Shown piece after piece: positions 47,845 to 61,349 of a DNA stretch of 64,000 nt. Origin of the DNA: Enchytraeus crypticus (Eukaryota; Annelida; Clitellata; Enchytraeida; Enchytraeidae); contig CAJHZI010000646.1 of NCBI GenBank assembly GCA_905160935.1, positions 372,001 through 436,000 on the forward strand, written 5' to 3'. The translations under genes were made by a program, and so were the position numbers. The notes beneath the pieces are model-generated. The model made no database searches. It was not told where the DNA came from and was given only the letters and a program-made list of their open reading frames with translations. Positions within the stretch are counted from its first letter, which is position 1. Every line of letters begins with the position of its first letter.

Positions 47845-48102
47845 AGGAAGGCAACAAGAAACCATCACAGAAGCCATATTATTCCCAAATTGTGGTTCCC
47901 ATGAAGATGTGGAACTGTTGATAAGACATAGCCTTGTGTGAAGAGATTAATCTTTTGATCTATGGAGTGCTATATATGGAGTTCTATATATGGAGTGCTA
48001 TATATGGAGTGCTATATATGGAGTGTGAATATAATCCAAAACATACTCTGAGTATGAATATGTACCATGGGTCTGCCACTTGGCAGTTCACTGGACAGAT
48101 GT
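47845..48102 (+). repeat. Dispersed repeat family F with internal 14-bp expansion
   Basis: CTGAGGAAGGCAACAAGAAA, TGTGAAGAGATTAATCTTTT, and the end GGTCTGCCACTTGGCAGTTC match 15533..15741. In this copy the unit TATGGAGTGCTATA (14 bp) has expanded to about four copies at 47962..48028. Confidence 0.72.
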
Positions 48103-48181
48103 TGACCGAGTTGATAGCATGTCTGAAAAGCAATAGGTCATGTATTTGAAAACTCTCCCGACAGATTTTATAATAATAGTA

Positions 48182-48275
48182 AGAATAATAATTAAGGTTT
48201 AACGTCCGTTTCCTCATCCAGGGATGATATCAGGGACGTATCCACAGCACACATCACTACAGATCAATTCACACA
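48182..48275 (-). repeat. SINE family C tail
   Basis: Minus-strand copy: AAGGTTTAACGTCCGTTTCC, CATCCAGGGATGATATCAGG and CACATCACTACAGATCAATT on plus are the reverse of the family C blocks. The (TTA)n end is reduced to AATAATAATTA. Confidence 0.75.
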
Positions 48276-48429
48276 AACCAATCTACAAAAGAAATGTGCA
48301 AAAAAAGATAGTATTGGTACAAAACAGGCGCTTATTTATCTTTGATAGCAAGGGTAATTGCTATCACTTTCTTGATAATAATGTGCATCACTGTAAATAA
48401 TGAAATCTAAAGTATAGAAAGCCAAGTTT

Positions 48430-48545
48430 TCCTCCTATTTTCGCAACTTTAGTGATACTGTCAGAGTCGGTCTGGCTAAGATTCGAACCGATGGCCTCTT
48501 GTTTATCAAGCAAGCTTGCTATGCGTTCACCCTACCAGCCGCTTC
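48430..48545 (-). repeat. tRNA-like SINE, family D
   Basis: Minus-strand copy with B box CATCGGTTCGAATCTTA and CATAGCAAGCTTGCTTGATA, matching 35738..35830. Confidence 0.6.
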
Positions 48546-49924
48546 ATAGATAGGACATAATACATGAATAGAAATAACTCACAAATTTGCGTTGTCTCTT
48601 TTTTAAATGTGGGCTTAACGTTAAGATTAGATGCCCGAAGGGCTTATCTTAAAGACATCAGGTGTACTGGATGAGAGTTTACTATCTTATTAGCTCTATC
48701 GGGAGTTGATCCTGGGACCTCAGGAATTTCGTTTTCTCTTACAGATTGCTGCTATTGAAAAATTGAATTAGTATTTTTAATTAAGTTTAAATTTTGTCAG
48801 TTGTCCCAAATTTACAAAGGAAGCAGGGTACACTAAATACTATCAAAAATTTGCAATAAGACACAGGAAAAAATATTGAAAGTGAATTTAAACACAATTT
48901 CTGCACTTTTCAGAGTAAAAGTGAGAAAGCTTCAATTTTCAAGTTAAGCAATCAACTAATTAGGAATACCTATAACATATAAAATAATGTACACAAAAAC
49001 TTAAACTTGAAAATATTCACCAAATCTCAGAGATGCGATGCTTATATACCGCAATACGTTGCAATACGTTGTAATACGTTGTAATACGTTTAATACGTTG
49101 CAATACGTTGGCTACGAATCAACATCACGGAGTCACATGAAGAGTAAAAGCAGACGAATCCATTTCCGCCGGAAGTAGGCGTCGATATTGATGCTGGTCA
49201 GTCTAATGGTCAGGGAAATTATCGCGTCAAAGTTTGACCATGTGCAGTGACTAGGATTGCAGCAGAGCTCACTCAACATAGATACTGTACACTAAAGATT
49301 TATATAGTGAAACAATATCTATTCCAACTAGGCTACACTAAAGTGCTACCAGCTAAGCACTATTATTAAAATATCTCCAGCACAAATTCATTATACTGCG
49401 AGCAATTGTTTCTGAGAATTTTTAGGGCAATTGTCAACAAATATTTAGCAGTCGTTACCAGTGAATAACGACTATACAAATTGAGTGACTCATTTCGCAA
49501 GAGCATAGGTAATTGTTTCTGATAATATAAAATTTAATTGAAATCATAACTATTTTCAATTATCTAATATTACCGATTCTGCATTGCTCAAAATATATGC
49601 TCTATAAGAAAAGAACGTGGCTCTGCTGAATAAGTGTACTGGTATAATATAGTAGTTTTCACTTCGACAAATCAATTCTTTTGCAAGTTCAAAAATGTTG
49701 AAAGAAGTTTCAGATTTGAACTCTTAAGCAAAATGTGCCGTGCAGGGGGTACTACGTTACAAGTAATTGTTACACATCTAGATACCGGAGTGTTTGATAT
49801 TTCATAGAAAAACGACGCTTCATCGAATTTTTACTCAAAAATAATGAATTTTTTTCTTAAATACATCTATATCACTGCTCTACAATCGCTTTAGAAAATT
49901 CTTCCATTCGCTTCAAAAAATGTT
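48546..49924. other. No gene seen; 10-bp tandem repeat
   Basis: Five or so units of GCAATACGTT/GTAATACGTT (period 10) at 49052..49111. The rest is AT-rich unique DNA. Confidence 0.55.
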
Positions 49925-50549
49925 GTAGCCATTTCTGGAGCCTTGGCGCTCACCCACCGAATGCAGTTGTTGATGTTGATTTGAATCTCTATTCTACATT
50001 GAATGCTAAAATATCATAAGTGTGCTTCTAGTATCAGACTCAGTTTAAAATATTTAGGTCTATTCTTGTGCCATTGATTTTGTTATTCGGAACTGCAATC
50101 AATTTGTCTCATTTTCACTAGCTGCATTCATGGAGAAACTCACCAGCACCAGCCTTATGTTCCAATGAAAATATGAGTACTTATAATTTCTGGTTTTAAT
50201 GCCCATGAATTTAGTTTCTGGTGAGGAATTAAATTGAAATAATTAAGCGACAAGCAGTAAATAATACGGCGAAAGAAATTCAAAGGCAGAGACTGGGATG
50301 GACTGAAGAAAGAGTTAATTCGAGAGAGGGAGCAATTATAATTGTTAATTGGACGTGTGCGAATAAGCGATGAGTGTAGGATCAACTATGTTCCTTAAAA
50401 CACCAATAAGTCAGTTACTCTGGTCTTCAGCAGGGTCTGAGGATTGCATTTGTTAAATCTTTCAAGGGGGTCGTTAGGGGTCAAGGCTTACCCGGGGGTT
50501 CACACTGGCTTAGGCAGGGGGGCGGGGTAAAAACCGAAGTTAAGACTTT

Positions 50550-50713
50550 AGTCTTAGGCTCCAGAAATTGCGTAAAAATTCCAAAACGAATGGAGAAAGT
50601 CTAGTCGTATGACCGTATCCCGACTATATTTAAATTTGGATTCAAGGGAAGAAGAAAAAGAAGAAGATGATAATGACGATGATGACGACGATGATAATGA
50701 TGATGATGATTAG
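50550..50713 (+). repeat. Dispersed repeat family H with GAA/GATG tail
   Basis: GGCTCCAGAAATTGCGTAAA, GGAGAAAGTCTAGTCGTATG, ATTTGGATTCAAGGGAAGAA, then a (GAA)n/(GATGAT)n tail. A related minus-strand piece, GCCATTTCTGGAGCCTTGGC, lies at 49925..49975. Confidence 0.68.
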
Positions 50714-51090
50714 AAGTACTTTAAGTCTTTAAAATTTATTACATAAAGGACTCCAGTCAGGCAGATCAATAGTAAAATTCATTTGCTCGTGTTGGAATCG
50801 ACAACATTTTGTTAAATAGCTACAAAACGCCATGTAGGAATTGTATCCTGATAAACGGCGGCATGTGAATAAACGATTTCGTCACCTGATGCTGCGCTTG
50901 TGTCAATCTAAACGTCAGCCTTCTGCTAGAATTAAATGGGCATGGTGGCTGGGTGGGCTTTGTTTGAATTAAAAATGATAACGAATAAGAGGCAAAATAA
51001 GAAAAAATAACTCCCATTTCTGTATCAAAAGGGATGCAGTCAGCGGCTGTTTCGTAAGAATATCGCACAGACTTCGTATTGTACAGAAAA

Positions 51091-51227
51091 ACCTGGTAAA
51101 AAGCTAATGTTATCGTTAGTTTCCTCTTTCGAAAGCGATGTCAGTGACGGGAGAACCCAAAATTTTAACCCCGCACATACTGATCCGCGGTCGAATATCT
51201 TACCGACATCGCTACTGGCTCCAGCCG
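51091..51227 (-). repeat. tRNA-derived SINE, family A
   Basis: Minus-strand copy, complete from GGCTGGAGCCAGTAGCGATG to the tail near AACTAACGATAACATTAGC, slightly more diverged than its relatives. Confidence 0.83.
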
Positions 51228-53689
51228 GATACACTAAATACATTCAATTCTTCGCACATATTCATTCGGATGCCAAATACGCCAAACACTTCGTGAAGTA
51301 AATTTATTTGTAGAGGAATACTAGTATTGTACTACATATAAAAGTCATGGATAATGTGAAATGATGTAAGATGAAGTTGATGTACGGTGGAGACATCTCG
51401 CAGCAGGATTATTGTAGACAGATGTCAGACTCATATCCTCTCTCGACCTTTCATCTCCGTCCCCTCCATACCCCGGTCTCACTTCCCACCCACATCCCCA
51501 CCCCATCTTCCATAATCATCCTCCATCTCAGCCTCAGAGTGGTTCTGCAGAATTTATTTAAATGTTTTCAAGAAACTCGGCAGTGAATTTGTTAAAAATG
51601 GTTATCTTATTTTGGTAGATACCTACGAATTAAAATCCTAATGAACAATTAAATTTGACTAAGATTGGTCAAAATAGCGCTTTTTACTATAATCAATTAA
51701 TTAGACGAAAATTATGTCTTCAAATATTAGAAAAAGCTAAGAAAAACCTATTACATTAAATTATAGTAAACTAAATTAATTATATTACACTAAATTAATT
51801 AGACAAAAACTAGGTCTATCAGGATTAGTCAAGCTAGGAATTACGACATACAAAACCCAGGCTCTTCATGCGTTAATCTCGCTAAAGAAGGTCCTAACAA
51901 AAAAGAGGAGTAGCATCTTCCTCCTTATTTTAATCGAGTTTTTAAACTGTGTTTAAAAATTTATATTATCTAAGTTTTCATCATTTAGGCCTACTCAAGA
52001 AACAAACATTCTGATCAAAAAATAATTGCAGACCCCTAGGCACGTTCTAACTCACGAAGTCTTAACACCTTATTTAAGCCTCACAGTCAGAGGATTCAAT
52101 ATGAAGATTTCAATCGCTCACATTTATTTTTTTTATTAAACTTGGTTCGACAAGGAATAATAAGACACAGCAGCTGATCATTTCTGCATTAGTTAGGCCA
52201 ATCTAAATTTAAATTCAAGAAACAGTTAAACAAAGTAGAAAATTCGAACAAAATAGAAAATATTTAACTCGCTGGGTGGCTGAAAATTGAAACGTCAAGA
52301 AACTTTCAGCAAGCAGGTGGAGATATAGCATCTATAGGCCTATAGGCATATTTATAGTTGCAAGATTGGCATATTGTAACTTTAACGTTGAAAACTATCC
52401 GCAACTCAACTACAAGTATACTTTATATTTTTATCGTTCTTAACTGGAACCTGAAGTCCTTAGATAATATTAAATATTTACTTTCACTATGCTATGCACG
52501 TCGAACATTTTACCGGTTAGAATTTGTATTGGTACGACGTAGAAAATACCCTAGGGCAGCAGAATTGACTTTAAGAATAATTGAACCGAATTTTCATTAT
52601 AAATTCAGCTAGGTTTCTTAGAAGGTGTCAGTTGAAATAATTATAAAGAAAAAGGTTTCACAAAGATGCAGGAACTACATAATTATGCGCCATTGTTCAT
52701 GATACGGGTAAGATGTAGGCACCTTCTCTCACCATGCACCATTCATTGCACTTGCAGCCATGCACGCATTGCATTGTACAAAGAATTGCATACTCAAAAT
52801 AGGGCATTTCTAACTTTCTTCAGAAAATCTGACAAATATTCAATTCGTATAAATATTCAAAAATAATCTTATCAATAGTAATTCTTAGAAATGAGAAACT
52901 AAAAAATTACATTAAGCTACTTAAATTTAAGCATAGCCTATTACACATTATAAAAATACTCGTAGCGTATGAAAACTACAAAGTTTACTAATTAGGCCTA
53001 TAAATCAACAGAACATCATATAGGGGCAGGGGGTAGCTGGGAAGCTCTATGTTAACTGCGAATAGGTAGGAAATTATAAAATAATCAAGAATAGAATATC
53101 AGTAGGCCTAATAAATGTATTATTGCTAATATTACAGACAATTTAAAGATAAATTAACTATTAGGCCAACATTTTTATCACTGTAAAATTATATTGTCTT
53201 CGTATTATACATTTTTAGAAAAGGAGCCTATCGTTCAATTCATACAATGTAGGCTTATTTAAAGATAAAGCTTGCCTATATCTAGCAAAGGTGAATATCA
53301 TTCATCCACAAAATACAAGTAATGTAATCAAATGTCGATACTATTTTAGTTCAGAAGATCTCCAAAAGGAATGTTATTTTAAATCTCTATATTTAATGAC
53401 TATATGCCTATAGTTAGTTAATAGACTCTTTGGATGTTTTTGATAGGAATATTAGATTCTCATTCAGGAAATGAACTAAGTAGGTTAGATTGTTCAATAT
53501 TTATGCTCCATATCGTATCTAAAACACGTTACACTGTAAATGTACAGATTAGTATATTAACACAAATCTAACTTTAAAGAAATAATTTTCGTATCGTAAC
53601 GTTACACTGCAGAAAACCTCACAATATTTCAGCCGTTCACATGAACAAATTTCTACGACAGTAAGCTAACACGATGGGAAATAAAATAA
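51228..53689. other. No gene seen
   Basis: AT-rich DNA with a C-rich pyrimidine stretch at about 51430..51535. The frames at 51371..51586, 52358..52612 and 52666..52866 show no family features and I do not support them as genes. Confidence 0.5.
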
Positions 53690-53970
53690 TTTGCGCATAA
53701 CTCAATTTCGACGGACGTGTGCATGCAGAACGAAACACCTCAAATAATGAACAGGAATTGATCCTGCATTAAGAGAGATGCATTGCTTTTCAATCGGTTG
53801 AAACGTTCAGCATTTCAAGCGTCATACGGTATCGAGCGCGCATCGATCAGCGCGGCCGTCATAGACGACAAACTGTCGCCTTACTCTAAAACCGTCTCAT
53901 CGATCTGAATAGACCATAGAGCGCAAATCCGCAGCACTCAACCAGCGAACCAGTGAGATATAAGGTTGAT
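53690..53970. promoter_or_regulatory. Unique CpG-containing block, role unknown
   Basis: A stretch with many CpGs (GTATCGAGCGCGCATCGATC, AGCGCGGCCGTCATAGACGA) in AT-rich surroundings. It ends near GCGAACCA followed by GTGAGATATA, which could be a splice donor on the plus strand. Candidate promoter plus non-coding first exon, or an enhancer; no coding frame supports either. Confidence 0.27.
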
Positions 53971-55500
53971 TTTATTTTATTTTTCGCAAAAGAAGTGGTT
54001 CGAAATTTTGAAACAGTGGTGACGATTTGAAATGCTATTTAAATGGTGATTTAAGCCAATTTTGATGCTGGATTGAAGCAATTTTAGCGTTTCTTTGTTT
54101 TTTCACATCGGTTATATGGCCTATTATATAATGTGCCTCACCGTATTGGTAAGTACGAAGAAGATTTACAGCAATAGCTTCTGGTGTGGTTTTAGTTACG
54201 AAAGTCTTGTTGACTTTTATTTGGAAGCTTTTAATTACTCAACAGTACGCCGATATGACTGCATTAATAGATAGAAAGGTCATTTTTGTAACAAGCAAAA
54301 GACTGACTTGTGCTTATGTTGCAGTTCTGTAATGTATACATAACACGACAAACTAAACATGCTCTACAGAACTATTACTACAGGTTCACATTGTTTTGGA
54401 GTCGTCAAAGAGGATTGTCCATTCAGGGTAATATGATTTCCTGGGAAAGACTATACAAGCACGTAGCAAGCGTTTCCTTTACCGACGAGAAAAAATTGGA
54501 CAGGATAATACCTGTCCTCTGCGTGTCTATCAGATGTCTCTAATTCACTCTGTCATTACGCACGTGTCTTCTTTGTTTATGTTCTTCAAAGTGTAATTTC
54601 TTTCAATCTCTAATAGAAAAACGCCGACTTCTATTTTTGCAAGTGGATATGCATACATGTACACGCATGCGGTTATACAAGTATGTACTTGTATAATATA
54701 TATTCTTTTATTCAACAATTCCTGGCAGAAAACACGCACAGATATAATTACATTGCAAAACGTGACACAAGAGAATATATATAAAAAAGTGCATATAAAA
54801 GTTTAACAATTTCAATATTTTTCACAAACTGCACAACAGTTAAACAGAGCATTTTAAAAATAGCGCCAGAATTTGTAACGAACACTCGACAAAGAGTCAT
54901 TGCTATCTACGGCAAATTTACTTTTAATGTTTAAATAATTATAATCATTGTAATCGGGAGAGTCCAAATGCTGCTTAGCACTTAAATTATTATTAATTAC
55001 TAAATTATGCAGGAATGTAAACCTATGATATTCACATAATAAATCAAATGGCAAAAAACCGCAATACCACTGACAATATAAAATATTATTTTTATCAAAT
55101 GTACGGAAATACGCCTATGCCTATTCAAGTAAATTTTTATGTGTATGAAGGATGTTGTTACAGATATCTGTACTATACCTTCCAGGGTTACAAGAAAGTA
55201 ATTGAATCAATTTCAAGCTATTTTAACGTCTATAACATAGATGAAGCATCCAAAAGCTACAAGTCCAGGGCAATTCTTCGCCTCGGCATCTTTATATAGG
55301 TCTACTAAGAAAAGACGCAATTAGATAAAATATATATTATTATTATTAGAGCTATTCAAATTTTACAGACACAATCATCCTAGTATAATGGTTACTAGCA
55401 TAAATTATAGGCTGCTAGAGATAAAAAATGTATCTCCATCTTTAGACTTTAAAAAAATGGCAGGTTTTAAATAAGAAGCTAGCAGTTAGTTTTGAAAGCT
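53971..55500. other. No recognised gene
   Basis: Open frames at 54310..54543 (77 aa) and 55048..55299 (83 aa) on plus have ordinary composition but match no family I know. An acceptor-like TTATGTTGCAG precedes the first, and a short hairpin, GGACAGGATAATACCTGTCC, lies within it. Coding status unproven. Confidence 0.3.
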
Positions 55501-55539
55501 TTATAGAGGATATATAGGCCTATGTATATAACCTATCTG

Positions 55540-55999
<460 letters not shown>

Positions 56000-56439
56000 A
56001 GATTTATATAGGCTTATAGATCTATATATTACATACATGTACAATATTGTTTTAAAATTATAATTAAATTTTTGGAACCAATAGCCTGTATCTAATCCAT
56101 AATGGTTTTAAATAATACAGGCCTAACGCAGGCCCTACATATCTATTCTGGAATGCATAACAATTACACAATGCACAAGCATTACTGCATGTCAACAAGT
56201 CTTCGCTTTTTGTATGTCATTTAAAAGTGATTAGAATAGAAAGTGCCAATCATCTTCAGCTCATGATATCACAGTTGCCGGGGTTTAGTTATTGAGTCTT
56301 CATCGACAAAAGTACAGGACACTTTTAAGAAGCTTGTTCAAAGCAGCCATCACCCTGAGCCTTAATTCTCTATAATTATGCCCTAGTCATTTATACGCAG
56401 GATACCGGTATTCAGGCAAATGCATGAATTTCTTTTATT

Positions 56440-56790
56440 ACAGTCTCTTGTGTAGAATATCGCTGAACAATGAGCCAGTCAAGTATTTACTGATACTCCG
56501 ATTCTGCGTTGACGACCCAACAAAAAGTTTGGTCGATACATCTGGGAACCGAGAGCTTTCTTCTCGCGGAGACAGAGAAATATCGGGGGACGGGGGCCGG
56601 TGAAATCCGCCGAAGGGTACGTCACATTCATTGTTCCTCGATGTTTTTTCTTTATCCCACAGTCGTACAACGTATCGACGCAGAAGTTCTGCCAGATAAA
56701 TAGAAAGAACGAGACAGAGATATGTCCTATACACCCTTCAGTCTCTTCAGTCTCTGGCAGTTCTTTGTTCATCGGCGGTTGATACAGAAG
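56440..56790. other. GC-richer block open in several frames
   Basis: Four overlapping open frames of 60 to 98 aa on both strands (for example minus 56438..56734 and 56479..56772). CpGs are frequent (TCTCGCGGAGACAGAGAAAT, GGGGGACGGGGGCCGGTGAA). TTCTTTATCCCACAG looks like a plus-strand acceptor at about 56664. No frame resembles a known family. Candidate exon or regulatory block. Confidence 0.27.
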
Positions 56791-57038
56791 GATCGCATTA
56801 AAAGAAAGCCTTACCGATCATGATAAGCTGTATAGTAGTTATACTCAGTAAATCCCACGAGCCAGGCCTCACAATATAATCAGTATAACATCTAATTCAA
56901 TGAAACTATCTCTATATTAAAATATAATACTTGAAAATGATATGCACAGCGGTACAATTATTCAAGAAAATTTATTTGGGCCTATGGGTGTTACTTATAA
57001 AGTTATATAACACATTATAGGCCTACTAATTATACTTG

Positions 57039-57040
<2 letters not shown>

Positions 57041-57111
<71 letters not shown>
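57041..57111. repeat. (TA)n microsatellite
   Basis: About 70 bp of uninterrupted TA. Confidence 0.95.
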
Positions 57112-57112
<1 letters not shown>

Positions 57113-57739
57113 TACATATTAAACAATAACCAGTATTAGTAGTATAACCATAATTTAGACCAATTTATAAAGCGCTTCGCAAAATGTTTTATTGTTTAGG
57201 ACCTAGAGGCTATATTTTTATATTAATGCTATAGATTTAGGCTATAGGATGCATGATTAAATCTATTGTAAGACTCAAAATAGACTACTCATGTAAAGCA
57301 ATTAAATTTATAACTACAAGATATCGTATTTTATATCTAAATTTAGGCTATATGCACACAATATATACACGATGTAGCCTATTCATGCAGTCCTATACAT
57401 AAATATCCCCTAGATAAAATTACGCACGCTAAATATATAAATAAATACGTAGATATAAAATGCTATATATTCTATAAATGTACAATTCATATTAATTAGA
57501 GATAGGGCCTATATAAATGTAAGTATTTTAAATACATATGTATGCACATACAGGTCTACACGTAGGCCTGTATGTGCCTATATTGCATACGTATAGGTCT
57601 GCATACATATGGGTATATGTGTGTATATACTATATGGCCATAAATACATGTAAGTCGATGTAAATACAATATATAGACCTACATGTACACACATGTATAT
57701 GCTTGCATGTATATATAAACACTTATATATCAATATAAC

Positions 57740-57749
57740 ATATATACAT

Positions 57750-57787
<38 letters not shown>

Positions 57788-57892
57788 AGTAAGCATATTT
57801 ATTTATTGAGATTCATAGGCCTACAGGCCTATATATGTATATATATATATATATATAGGCCCATATATATATACATATATATATATATGTAG

Positions 57893-57953
<61 letters not shown>

Positions 57954-57959
57954 GTAGGC

Positions 57960-58018
<59 letters not shown>

Positions 58019-58110
58019 TGTATCTATACAGGCCCCTATCTATACCTCGTCTATATATAATATATAGCCTATATATATATATATATATATGTATAATATC
58101 TTTATATATC

Positions 58111-58144
<34 letters not shown>

Positions 58145-58150
58145 GTATAT
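57740..58150. repeat. (TA)n-rich block
   Basis: Several TA runs separated by GTAGGCCATATA and TAGGCCC spacers; a short (GT)n follows at 58180. Confidence 0.93.
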
Positions 58151-58968
58151 TTATCCATGTACATGTAGGCCTATATATATGTGTGTGTGTGTATGTAGGT
58201 ATACTTGTCTAGAATATCTTCGGTCCTATTTGTAGACCTACATTTAAAAATACGCGATTGCAATGGTTTCAACGAAAATAAATTACATATTTACAAATCG
58301 ATATATAAAATCTCATATATAATTCACCAAATTTTAAATATTGCAATAAGCCAATATTCTATAAAATGCAAATTACATATTTTTAGATCAATATGTTGAA
58401 AATAATATTTTGCGATATAAAAATATTTGTTACTAAATTTAGATCTAATACTACTAAATGCTTTATGCAAGACTAGCATTTCACTACAGCTAGAGTTTCA
58501 ATAGCAGCCTATCCGCTAGTTGTAATGGCTCACTTTTATGCGCATGCACTTCTCCTCAAATAATATCCTGTGTTTTCCTTTTAGTGCAGAGCAACACTAA
58601 TATACAAAATAATTAATCGCATTATGCACTTGTGCACTGGCATAGAAATATATAAAAAACTAATATATATCAAAAATGAATTTGCACTCACGTATGACAT
58701 ATGTAATGGAAACTCTCAGGAATATATTACAGACTTATAATGATTAAATTCCATCATAGAGACATAAATGTCTTATTTATACTGGAGGATCTGTTTGTTA
58801 TATCTTAACATAGAACACATTAAAACACTCACACATAAACTATCCGAAAGAACGCAAAAAGCAAAATGCACAAAATTACTGATCACAGAGTATTAAGTAT
58901 TTGTTTAAACACAGAAAATGTTAATCTAAGGTACATATTCTAACTTATACTTATTCAGATAACTTATA

Positions 58969-58972
<4 letters not shown>

Positions 58973-59021
<49 letters not shown>
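58973..59021. repeat. (TA)n microsatellite
   Basis: About 48 bp of pure TA. The flanks 58200..58970 and 59022..59718 show no gene. Confidence 0.94.
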
Positions 59022-59023
<2 letters not shown>

Positions 59024-59719
59024 TAGTCCTAATTACATAACTATTATATCTTTGTGACTGCGTGAGAATGGCTAGATGACTAGCATAAATATAAATAACG
59101 TAAGTCTATGCGTGTAATATCGAAGACTAGGGTCTAAATAAATTACGTGTGTAGGTTATCATAGCCTCTGAAATATCATAAAATCTTGATAACAAAAATG
59201 AATCGATCATAGCTTGTGCACCATAAACCAGCCATCTATATGTTAACAAAATATAATACAAATTTCGTTTTAGTTATAATTTCCAATATCTAACGATTTT
59301 TCTTTATATTTGGTTTACTGCAGATACAGATTAAATGAATTAATCTTCTCCTTTGAAGAACTTTAGCACTGGTGCGGTTTCCTTTAAATTCTCTGTTTAA
59401 ACACTTAGTACACTGTAGATCATGGTTCGCCGCAATTTTAATCTGCTGAGATGAATAACATTGCGGTCTACATATCGGCTACTTAGTAACGAATCCGAAA
59501 GTTAAACAAACAAACAGAATACAGAGTATGTCTTCAATTGCACTGATACGTGAGATGGTTTTGTACCGTTTTGTAAATATAAAAATAGAAAATTATTATC
59601 AGTGATACACTCATAATAATATTTGTACGTCTTATTTAATGCATATTGAAAAAGTTCTAATGCGCATAACTGTTTAGGCTTCCATACATGTTTATACACG
59701 GCCTTGAATTTGTGTGCTT

Positions 59720-59772
<53 letters not shown>

Positions 59773-60060
59773 TATAAATTTATATAGGCCCTATATATAT
59801 AGTATATATATATATATATGCGGTAAATAAATATATATATATATAATATAATCTATAAGTATTATATTATATTATATTATATTATATTATATTATATTAT
59901 ATTATATTATATTATATTATATTATATTATATTATATTATATTATATTATATTATATTATATTATATTATATTATATTATATTATATTATATTATTTTAC
60001 ATTATATTACATTACATTATATTATATTATATAATATATTATATTATATTATTTGTTATT
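59720..60060. repeat. (TA)n followed by (ATTAT)n pentamer array
   Basis: TA runs to about 59850, then from about 59857 to 59995 near-perfect period-5 ATTAT, decaying into ATTAC variants. Confidence 0.95.
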
Positions 60061-60439
60061 ATATAGTACTATATTACATTATATAGCTTAACGTAACATA
60101 ATATATAAATATTATAATATAAAAGCAATATATTATACTATATAAACTTAGGCCCTATATGTACAGTGCACGCATACATGTATACAGGTTTATCTATACA
60201 CATCAATGTACTTAGATGTACATGTATAGTACATGAAACATACACAGTAGGCCTATATAATGTAGGCCCTATATACAAGTACATGTATACAGTATATAGG
60301 TCTACGTGTATACATAAAATTGTAAATATGTGTACACTGTATATGCTGTCTACAGGCTATTACCTGAATTTATAACTTCATAACTTCCTGAATATTGTCC
60401 TATATAAACGTGTATGTGATATATTTATACTTATATTCA

Positions 60440-60484
60440 TATTTTATATATAATATATATATATATAGGCTATATATATATATA

Positions 60485-60546
<62 letters not shown>

Positions 60547-60587
60547 AATATACACATAAAGGTCTATATATATATTTATATATATTG

Positions 60588-60632
<45 letters not shown>
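60440..60632. repeat. (TA)n block
   Basis: TA runs at 60488..60542 and 60591..60626 with short spacers; further short TA runs occur to about 61340. Confidence 0.93.
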
Positions 60633-60633
<1 letters not shown>

Positions 60634-60847
60634 AGCCTATACATATAATATCTTGCTATGAGATAGACCTACGTAGGGTTATAGGCCTATTATATATATA
60701 TTTATAATATATAGGTGTATCGGTAAAAATTCTGATATACATACATACATGTATATAACGATATATAAGCCTAAAATACATATAAATATATATATATAAA
60801 GGCCTAGGCCTATATACATATTATATTATTTATAGGCTCACATATAT

Positions 60848-60960
60848 TATCTCTCTCTTAGTGCACATGGTATATAACGTCTCCACTCTTCTCTGTCTTC
60901 CGCATTCCTCTTCATACCCATATATCAGTGGGAATTTAAATTATCAAGCATATCTAAATG
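60848..60960 (-). pseudogene. LINE 3' end relic (minus strand)
   Basis: Read on the minus strand: GGGTATGAAGAGGAATGCGG, AAGACAGAGAAGAGTGGAGA, ending GTGCACTAAGAGAGAGATAA. It is the same terminus as the three plus-strand copies, again joined to a simple repeat. Confidence 0.68.
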
Positions 60961-61349
60961 TTACATAAATATATAGTATACGCCAACACATAAATTTAGA
61001 CCTTTGTATCCTATAATCTCTATTTAGGCCTATCTATGTAACAGTAGGTCTACATATAGCCTACACGTATGCCTATATTGTATATGTGATTATACTTTGG
61101 AACCTATATACGTAGGTTTATATCATTCATATATAATATATTTTAAATGTATGTATGCATGTTTTTTATGTGTATATATATATATATATATATATACATG
61201 TGTATAGGCCTATGTATACATGTGAGCCTATATATAGCTTCTATATACATTTATATGTAGGCTTATATGTACATATATATATATATAGGCCTGTATATAT
61301 ATATATAATTATGTATATATATATACACGTATATATAGGCCTGTGAGTT

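Noticed and set aside
55048..55299. 83-aa plus-strand open frame as a gene
   Set aside because: Composition is ordinary, but there is no known motif, no supporting splice signals and it lies in AT-rich DNA where such frames arise by chance.
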